NCBI RefSeq assembly: GCF_013520985.1
Contig: NZ_JACDTY010000002.1
Location: 186,001 to 250,000, forward strand
Origin: Mesorhizobium neociceri
GTDB lineage: Bacteria > Pseudomonadota > Alphaproteobacteria > Rhizobiales > Rhizobiaceae
Direction: 5' to 3'
Length of the DNA stretch: 64,000 nucleotides
Positions 58,608-64,000 of the stretch are shown in pieces. The notes under the pieces were generated by a model. The model worked only from the letters and a program-made list of their open reading frames with translations, searched no databases and was not told the origin of the DNA. The translations under genes were made by a program, and so were the position numbers. Each line of letters starts with the position of its first letter. Within the stretch, counting starts at the first letter, position 1.

Positions 58608-59882
58608 CTACTTGATCGCGGCGACCAGATCGGCGTCGGGAAAGCAGGTGGCGGCGCGGCCGTTTTTGGCCTGCCAGTCGCCGATCGAGCGGCGGGTCTT
58701 GAAGCCGGGCAGGCCGTCGGCGCTGCCGACGTCGTAGCCCTTGGCTTCCAGCACCCGCTGCAAGGCGGCGATGTCGGAGCGGTGCAGCCCGCCGACCGGA
58801 CCCCAACTGCCGGCGAAGTCAGCGTCGCCATGGGCGATGCGGTCGGCGCCATGGCCGATGAACAGGGCATAGAGGTCGCTGGTGTTGTATTGCTTCAACA
58901 CATAAAAATTGGGCGTGGCGATGAAGGCCGGGCCGCTGCGCCCGGCCGGCATCAAGAGAAAACCTTCCGCCTTCAGTTCGCTGGCCGGAAAGGCTTTGCC
59001 GCCGACACGGCTGATGCCCATCGCCGCCCAGGCTGAGATCTTCTTGCCCTGGTCGGGGCCCTCGAGCGAACAGGAGACGGTTTGCGGCACCGTCACCTCA
59101 AAACCCCAGCCGCGCCCCTTCACCCAGCCATAATGGAGGAGATAGTTGGCGATCGAGGCCAGCACGTCCGGGGTCGAATTCCAGATGTCGGGGCGTCCAT
59201 CACCATCGAAATCGACGGCATGCTTCAGGAACGATGTCGGCATGAATTGCGGCTGGCCGAGCGCGCCGGCCCAGGACGATTTCATGGCGCCGACCGGCGC
59301 CAGCCCACGCTCGACGATTTCGAGCGCCGCCAACACTTCGGTGCGGAAGAAGTCCTTCTTGGTCGACATGAACGCTTTGGTGCCGAGCACCTCGAAAGCA
59401 TCGTAGGGCATCTTCGCAGCGCCGAAGCCTGTCTCGCGACCCCAGATCGCCAGCAGCACCTCACCCGGCACGCCGTAGCGTTTCTCGATGGCCGCCAGCG
59501 TCCTGGCGTTGGCCGCCTCGCGCGTGCGCCCGCCTGATGTGACGGCGCGCACCGTCTTTTCGGCGAAATAGGCGCCGGGGGAGCCGAACTCGGCCTGATG
59601 CTGCTTTTGCGGGGTTTTGGGCTTTTCGCCAGGCAGGACGAGGTCGGGCAATTTGAGGTTCGGCTTCACGCCATTGAACGCGGCGTCGAAGGTGGATTTG
59701 GAGATGCCTTTGGCCTGGGCTTCGGGCCAAAGGTCGGTCTGCAGCCAGGCGCGGAATTGGTCGTCGATTTTGGCGGCGGAGGCGGGAGTGATGGGGAGGC
59801 TGATCAGTGCGATCAGAAGGAGTGCAAAACCGAATATGCGAAGGTTGCGTTCTGTCGCGCCCCCCTCTGTCCTGCCGGACAT
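58608..59882 (-). CDS. Lytic murein transglycosylase (MltB family) with peptidoglycan-binding domain
   Basis: The 424-residue product has the SLT_2/MltB domain with the catalytic glutamate in AIWGRETGFGAAKMP near residue 149, GAMKSSWAGALGQPQFMPTS, and DFDGDGRPDIWNSTPDVL. A peptidoglycan-binding domain ends the protein (DIAALQRVLEAKGYDVGSAD). The signal sequence is FALLLIALISLPITPASA. No ATG exists close before it; the only one in frame, at 59882, lies in the left arm of the inverted repeat and gives an MSGRTEGGATERN leader. So the native start may have been displaced by the repeat. Confidence 0.88.
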   Translation of the reverse strand: MSGRTEGGATERNLRIFGFALLLIALISLPITPASAAKIDDQFRAWLQTDLWPEAQAKGISKSTFDAAFNGVKPNLKLPDLVLPGEKPKTPQKQHQAEFGSPGAYFAEKTVRAVTSGGRTREAANARTLAAIEKRYGVPGEVLLAIWGRETGFGAAKMPYDAFEVLGTKAFMSTKKDFFRTEVLAALEIVERGLAPVGAMKSSWAGALGQPQFMPTSFLKHAVDFDGDGRPDIWNSTPDVLASIANYLLHYGWVKGRGWGFEVTVPQTVSCSLEGPDQGKKISAWAAMGISRVGGKAFPASELKAEGFLLMPAGRSGPAFIATPNFYVLKQYNTSDLYALFIGHGADRIAHGDADFAGSWGPVGGLHRSDIAALQRVLEAKGYDVGSADGLPGFKTRRSIGDWQAKNGRAATCFPDADLVAAIK

Positions 59883-60014
59883 CTCCCCCTCAAGGGGGGA
59901 GATTGGCTGTCGGCTCGGGTTTCGCCAACTGCCAACGTTGAAAAGAGAATGCCGTCCGTGAAATTGCTGATCTCCCCCCTTGAGGGGGAGATGTCCGGCA
60001 GGACAGAGGGGGGC
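59859..60014. repeat. 45-bp perfect inverted repeat with 66-bp spacer
   Basis: The left arm (59859-59903) and right arm (59970-60014) are perfect inverted copies of 45 bases, containing CCGGACATCTCCCCCTCAAG. The spacer is 59904-59969. The element fills most of the gap between recR and the transglycosylase and contains the ATG used for the latter. Confidence 0.9.
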
Positions 60015-60079
60015 GGTGCGGAGTGACAACCTTCGAAGGGACGTAGCAATCATGTTGCACACCCTCCCCGCCAATTGCG

Positions 60080-60685
60080 TCAAAACGCCGTCCGCGAGCG
60101 CAGCGCGGCGGCGAGCGTTCCCTCATCGAGATAATCAAGCTCGCCACCGACCGGCACGCCGTGCGCGAGCCTGGTCACCTTGACTTCGAAACCCGAGAGC
60201 TGGTCGGTCAGGTAATGCGCAGTCGTCTGGCCCTCGACGGTGGCATTCACGGCGAGGATCACTTCCTTGACCTCGCCGCCTGCGACGCGGTCGACCAGCG
60301 AGCGGATGTTGAGTTGTTCAGGACCGATGCCGTCGAGCGGCGACAGCGTGCCGCCGAGCACGTGGTAGCGCACGTTCATCGCCGCGGCCCGCTCCAGCGC
60401 CCAGAGATCAGAGACATCCTCGACGACGATCAGGGTGGAGGCGTCGCGGCGCGGATCGGTGCAGATCATGCAGGGGTCGGACGTATCGACATTGCCGCAG
60501 GTCGTGCAGATGCGCACCTTGTCCGCCGCCTCGCCCATCGCGGCGGCGAGCGGCGACAAAAGCTGCTCCTTCTTCTTGATCAGATGGAGTGCCGCGCGCC
60601 TGGCCGAACGCGGGCCGAGCCCCGGCACCTTGGCCAGGAGCTGGATCAGGCGTTCGATCTCGGGACCGGCGATTCGCTTGGACAT
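60080..60685 (-). CDS. recR: Recombination protein RecR
   Basis: RecR acts with RecF and RecO in gap repair. The 201-residue protein has the helix-hairpin-helix ([19 protein letters not shown]), a zinc finger with cysteines in [17 protein letters not shown], and the Toprim domain ([17 protein letters not shown] and [18 protein letters not shown]). It usually follows dnaX-ybaB directly; here a SleB lipoprotein gene lies between. The 5' gap holds the palindrome at 60700-60743. Confidence 0.96.
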   Translation of the reverse strand: MSKRIAGPEIERLIQLLAKVPGLGPRSARRAALHLIKKKEQLLSPLAAAMGEAADKVRICTTCGNVDTSDPCMICTDPRRDASTLIVVEDVSDLWALERAAAMNVRYHVLGGTLSPLDGIGPEQLNIRSLVDRVAGGEVKEVILAVNATVEGQTTAHYLTDQLSGFEVKVTRLAHGVPVGGELDYLDEGTLAAALRSRTAF

Positions 60686-60699
60686 CGCACTGATCTAGA

Positions 60700-60743
60700 G
60701 CAATTCCAGGAAAAGTGCGAAGCGGTTTTCCGTCCGGAATTGC
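60700..60743. repeat. Mosaic palindrome, GCAATTCC-arm type
   Basis: Arms GCAATTCC (60700-60707) and GGAATTGC (60736-60743) are perfect. The core, read on the minus strand, is GGAAAACCGCTTCGCACTTTTCC, as in the other members. It lies upstream of recR. Confidence 0.88.
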
Positions 60744-60798
60744 GTCCAAACGACAAGCTGGATTTTTCCGCGCGCTTTGAAACATGCCGCATACGCAC

Positions 60799-60828
60799 AG
60801 AGCCCGCCATGCTGCCATGGCGGGCTCT
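60799..60828. terminator. Terminator-like hairpin after the SleB lipoprotein gene
   Basis: A 12-bp perfect stem (60799-60810 with 60817-60828) and a 6-base loop start about 17 bases past the stop. A U-run is poor on the minus strand. It probably ends the lipoprotein transcript. Confidence 0.6.
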
Positions 60829-60844
60829 GAAAATGCTGTAGGCC

Positions 60845-61831
60845 TTAGTAGGCTGATGCCGGCCGGGTCTGGTCGGCGATCATCGCGCCAATGGCGTCGG
60901 TGTTCTCAGGTGTCGACTGGAAGCCCATCGACGCTTCCTGTGTCCCGTTCGGCACCGAGGTGATGTAGCGGGCGTTGAGGGTGCCGCCGAAGCGCGAGGC
61001 ATCGGGCTCGGCCATCGGCTCCTGCATCGCCACTTCGGTCTGCTTTACCGCGACGCGGCCGCCCTTCGCTGGGGCCACGGCAGCCGTCACATAGGTTTGC
61101 TCGGCGGGGGTCTGCTCGGCCGGGGCGCGGTTTGCTTTGGCCGCGCGAACTGCCGCGGCCTGCTTGGCAGGATCGGCACGGACGATCGTCTTCACCACCG
61201 GCTCGGCGTAAGCCACCTGTACCGGCGCTTCAGGCACCGGCGCGCGCGGCGTTGCCGAAGCGACCATGGTCGTGGGTTCATCCGGCAGCGGCTGCCAGTT
61301 GCGGCCGCGCTTCTCATAGAAGGCATTACCGCCGGCAACCATGGTGTAGTGCATGTTCTTGTATGGGAACCGCAAGCCGGCGGTGTGGAAGTACATCGTG
61401 TTCTTCAGCTTGGCCTTGCGCTCACCCTTGAGCACGGCGTCGGCGGCTTCCTCGACGTCGGGCATGGCCTTGGAATTCATCGGCCGCGTCATCACGCCGG
61501 GCGCGAACTGGCCCGGTTCGCCCACCACCTCGCAGATGGTGCTGCCATGATTGCCGGAGCGCAGACGGTTCATCACCACCGTGCCGACGGCAATCATGCC
61601 GTCGCGGCTTGAGCGGTTGGACTCGAAGAACATCGCCCGCTCAAGACATTCCTTCTCCTTTGGCGTGTGGCCGTAGGAGCGCGTCGAGAGGAAGCTGGGC
61701 GTGATGGCGTCGGTCAGGCTGGCGACCGACATGCCGTGCGAAGATGTGGTCTGGCTGCAACCCGCCAGCAACAGCGGGGAGAAGATGATGCCGAGCAACA
61801 GCGGCGTCTTCCATCGCGTAGCGATCAACAA
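60845..61831 (-). CDS. Cell-wall hydrolase (SleB-type) lipoprotein
   Basis: The product (328 residues from the TTG at 61831) has a lipoprotein signal with lipobox LLLAGC (Cys25) and a SleB hydrolase domain with the catalytic-glutamate region AMFFESNRSSRDGMIAVGTV, then VVGEPGQFAPGVM. The C-terminal half is alanine- and proline-rich with low complexity. No ATG start is available; all candidates are TTG, and the one at 61831 has GAGG five bases upstream and gives the best lipoprotein signal. The other, at 61897, adds an acidic leader. The gene lies between ybaB and recR. Confidence 0.82.
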   Translation of the reverse strand: MLIATRWKTPLLLGIIFSPLLLAGCSQTTSSHGMSVASLTDAITPSFLSTRSYGHTPKEKECLERAMFFESNRSSRDGMIAVGTVVMNRLRSGNHGSTICEVVGEPGQFAPGVMTRPMNSKAMPDVEEAADAVLKGERKAKLKNTMYFHTAGLRFPYKNMHYTMVAGGNAFYEKRGRNWQPLPDEPTTMVASATPRAPVPEAPVQVAYAEPVVKTIVRADPAKQAAAVRAAKANRAPAEQTPAEQTYVTAAVAPAKGGRVAVKQTEVAMQEPMAEPDASRFGGTLNARYITSVPNGTQEASMGFQSTPENTDAIGAMIADQTRPASAY

Positions 61832-62046
61832 AAGTGCCTCATTTTCCAGATGCCAACCCGTCCCAGGATGTGGCAAGAATGAGACTCTTTCGGGCAAAAA
61901 GATGGCTAAAGGATTAGCATTCGTGCAGCATAGGTAAAACTTTATAAATGCCCAGATATGTCCCCGTGAGCAAAGCCGGGGAAAGTGTTAACAATAGCCC
62001 CTACAGCCGATTTCCGTTCATAATCAATTAACTGGTGGGAGCCGGC

Positions 62047-62370
62047 TCAGAACGGCAATTTCATTCCGGGCGGGATCGGCAAGCCTGCCGTCAGCGCCTT
62101 GGTCTTCTCCTGCATAATCTGCTCGACCTTATTTTTGGCGTCATTGTGGGCGGCAAGCAGCAGGTCTTCGAGGATCTCGACCTCGTGCTCCTTGAACAGC
62201 GACGGATCGATCTTCAGCGACTTCATCTCGAACTTGCCGGTGAGCGTGACGTTGACCAGGCCGCCGCCGGCCTGCCCGCTTGCTTCAAGCGTGGCGATCT
62301 CGTCCTGCATGGCCTGGAACTTGGCCTGCATTTCCTTCGCCTTGCCCATCAGGCCGAGAAGATCTTTCAT
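62047..62370 (-). CDS. YbaB/EbfC nucleoid-associated protein
   Basis: The 107-residue protein is a YbaB-type DNA-binding dimer, recognised by [20 protein letters not shown] and the C-terminal [17 protein letters not shown]. The central helix is rich in glutamate. It associates with the nucleoid and, in the usual order, follows dnaX by about 30 bases and precedes recR. The conserved order is interrupted after it by the SleB lipoprotein gene. Confidence 0.94.
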   Translation of the reverse strand: MKDLLGLMGKAKEMQAKFQAMQDEIATLEASGQAGGGLVNVTLTGKFEMKSLKIDPSLFKEHEVEILEDLLLAAHNDAKNKVEQIMQEKTKALTAGLPIPPGMKLPF

Positions 62371-62400
62371 GGTCGGGTCCTTTGCCGATTCGTGCTGTGG

Positions 62401-64000
62401 TCAGTTTTCGTCGTCGTCGCCCGGCGGCTCGACCGGCACTTCAGCCTTGTCCGTGTCGACTTCCGGCGCGTCGGGAATGCGCACGTCAATGATCTTGGCG
62501 CCGGGAAAGCGCGCCAGGATGGCGGCCACCGCCGGATCGCTTCTGGCATCGGAGAAAGCGGTCTCGCGCTTGGTCGATTCCATCTCGGCCAGCGTCTGGC
62601 CGCCCTCTTCCTTCGACAGTGACACCAGCCAGTTGCGGCCGGTCCAGGCGCGCAGCTTGGCGGTCAGTTCGTTGAGCAGCATCTTGGGCGCGTCATCTGT
62701 CAGGCTGACGTCGATGCGGCCGGGCTCGATGCGCACCAGGCGCACGCAGCGCTTGACCTGCACCTTGAAGGCCATGTCGCGCTGCTGGTCGGCAAGGGCG
62801 ACGATATCGGCCAGCGATTTGACCGGCACTGGCGGCGTTTCGACCACCGGCTCGGGTGCTGCAACGAAGCTAGCCGGCAGCGGTTCGGGCTCGACCAGCC
62901 GCATCGTCTGCGCACCGCTGCCGCCGGAATTCGGCATGCGCGACTGCGCCACGGCGCTTGCGCCGCCATTGCCTGGGGTCGCCGGGCCGGAGTTGGCCGG
63001 CGCGCCGTTCGGGCGCGGTGCGCCACTCGACGCGGGGGCACCGCTCTCCAGTGATTTCAGCGCCTCGTCCAGCGTCGGCAGGTCGGCGGCATGCGCCAGG
63101 CGGATAAGCACCATCTCGCCGGCACTGACCGGTCGATTGGACGACTGCACCTCGGGAATGCCTTTCAACAGCATCTGCCAGGTCCGCGACAGCACCTTGA
63201 CCGACAACGTGCTGGCGAATTCGGCGCCGCGCCGGCGTTCGTCCTCGGACAGCGAGGCGTCGTCGGCTGCCGTCGGCACGAAGCGCAACCGGGTGACGAG
63301 GTGGTTGAATTCAGCAAGATCAGTCAGCACCGCGGCCGGATCGGCGCCGGTGTCGTACTGATTGCGGAATTCAGCCAAAGCCGCCGCTACATCGCCCTTC
63401 ATCACATGTTCGAACAGGTCGACGATGCGAGCGCGATCGGCCAGACCCAACATGGCGCGCACCGCCTCGGCGCTGACGGCGCCGCCGCCATGGGCGATGG
63501 CCTGGTCGAGGATGGAGAGCGAATCGCGGGCCGACCCTTCGGCGGCGCGCGCGATCATCGCCAGCGCGTCGTCGTCGACCGAAATGCCTTCCTTGCCGGC
63601 AATGGACGACAGATGCGCAACCAGTGCGCCGGCATCGATGCGCCTGAGGTCGAAGCGCTGGCAGCGCGACAGGACGGTGATCGGCACCTTGCGGATTTCG
63701 GTAGTGGCGAAGATGAATTTGACGTGCGGCGGCGGCTCTTCCAGCGTCTTCAGCAGGCCGTTGAAGGCTTGGGTGGAGAGCATATGCACTTCGTCGATGA
63801 TGTAGACCTTGTAGCGCGCCGACACCGGGGCGTAGCGCACGCGCTCGATGATGTCCCTGATGTCGTCGATGCCGGTATGCGATGCCGCGTCCATCTCGAT
63901 GACGTCGACGTGGCGGCCTTCCATGATCGCCTGGCAATGCTCGCCCAAAATGGCAAGGTCGACCGATGGCTGGTCGACCGTCGGCGTCTTGTAGTTGAGC
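62401..64000 (-). CDS. dnaX: DNA polymerase III subunits gamma/tau, 3' part (5' end outside window)
   Basis: The gene runs off the window at 64000, so the first part, with the Walker A, is missing. Visible are DVIEMDAASHTGIDDIRDI, VYIIDEVHMLSTQAFNGLLK (the DEVH box), FIFATTEIRKVPITVLSRC and SARDSLSILDQAIAHG, the AAA+ clamp-loader core. The C-terminal part, with a proline- and alanine-rich linker, binds the polymerase in tau. The end is acidic (EVPVEPPGDDDEN). No conserved frameshift site was obvious in the visible part. Confidence 0.95.
   Translation of the reverse strand, partial: LNYKTPTVDQPSVDLAILGEHCQAIMEGRHVDVIEMDAASHTGIDDIRDIIERVRYAPVSARYKVYIIDEVHMLSTQAFNGLLKTLEEPPPHVKFIFATTEIRKVPITVLSRCQRFDLRRIDAGALVAHLSSIAGKEGISVDDDALAMIARAAEGSARDSLSILDQAIAHGGGAVSAEAVRAMLGLADRARIVDLFEHVMKGDVAAALAEFRNQYDTGADPAAVLTDLAEFNHLVTRLRFVPTAADDASLSEDERRRGAEFASTLSVKVLSRTWQMLLKGIPEVQSSNRPVSAGEMVLIRLAHAADLPTLDEALKSLESGAPASSGAPRPNGAPANSGPATPGNGGASAVAQSRMPNSGGSGAQTMRLVEPEPLPASFVAAPEPVVETPPVPVKSLADIVALADQQRDMAFKVQVKRCVRLVRIEPGRIDVSLTDDAPKMLLNELTAKLRAWTGRNWLVSLSKEEGGQTLAEMESTKRETAFSDARSDPAVAAILARFPGAKIIDVRIPDAPEVDTDKAEVPVEPPGDDDEN

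Noticed and set aside
58372..58737. A 121-codon plus-strand frame in the SBP upstream region
   Set aside because: It overlaps the 3' end of the transglycosylase, and lacks conserved motifs or a ribosome binding site.

Overview
The window looks like a chromosomal segment of an alphaproteobacterium of the Rhizobiales, most likely Mesorhizobium or a close relative. The grounds are high GC, rhizobial gene orders (irr next to fabA-fabB-fabI; phoH-ybeY-corC-lnt-praR-metK-trmB; tsaB-rimI-olsA-miaB), a rhizobial Irr regulator with a matching Irr box (ICE), and several rhizobial mosaic palindromic repeats. This is inference from gene content; no database search was possible. I see no prophage, IS element, CRISPR array, tRNA or rRNA gene. 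Most of the window is core chromosome with accessory genes set between core blocks.

Layout. 1-4891 (+): end of dnaN, recF, a MoeB/ThiF-type E1-like enzyme, and a coupled block of GNAT, two-subunit aconitase X and GNAT. 4902-10368: a 2-hydroxyacid dehydrogenase (-), a secreted SH3 protein (+), a DUF4260 membrane protein with a probable 5' frameshift and irr (both -), then fabA-fabB-fabI (+). 10678-13251: a GGDEF/EAL protein with a degenerate GGDEF motif and an RsmC-like methyltransferase. 13326-24536 (-): the rimP-nusA-ylxR-infB-rbfA-truB / rpsO-pnp cluster, with corA between truB and rpsO. 24793-25322 (-): a ParE/RHH toxin-antitoxin module with paired operators. 25741-36889 (-): trmB, metK, praR, lnt, a VOC protein, corC, ybeY, phoH, miaB, olsA, rimI and tsaB.

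36984-42895 (-) is the most interesting part. It is an apparent operon of imelysin, bacterioferritin-associated ferredoxin, bacterioferritin, a di-heme DUF1111 cytochrome, a second imelysin and a Tat-exported DUF1513 protein. The intergenic region upstream, shared with a divergent ferredoxin reductase (43409-44662), holds a 21-bp perfect palindrome matching the ICE recognised by Irr. Since irr is in the same window, regulator, site and target genes can all be read together. I propose that this is an iron handling system joining periplasmic iron binding and oxidation to cytoplasmic storage.

44700-52149 holds a ParDE module, gabT (-) and an RND efflux operon with two membrane fusion lipoproteins. 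52162-58347 (-) holds a tandem pair of paralogous small proteins and a peptide-type ABC importer whose operon is split by a 134-bp mosaic repeat. 58608-64000 (-) holds a lytic transglycosylase whose only ATG start lies in a 45-bp perfect inverted repeat, recR, a SleB-type lipoprotein, ybaB and the 3' part of dnaX. At least seven short palindromes scattered between genes share one core but carry different arms. The metK leader holds a terminator-like hairpin directly before the ribosome binding site, which suggests attenuation.
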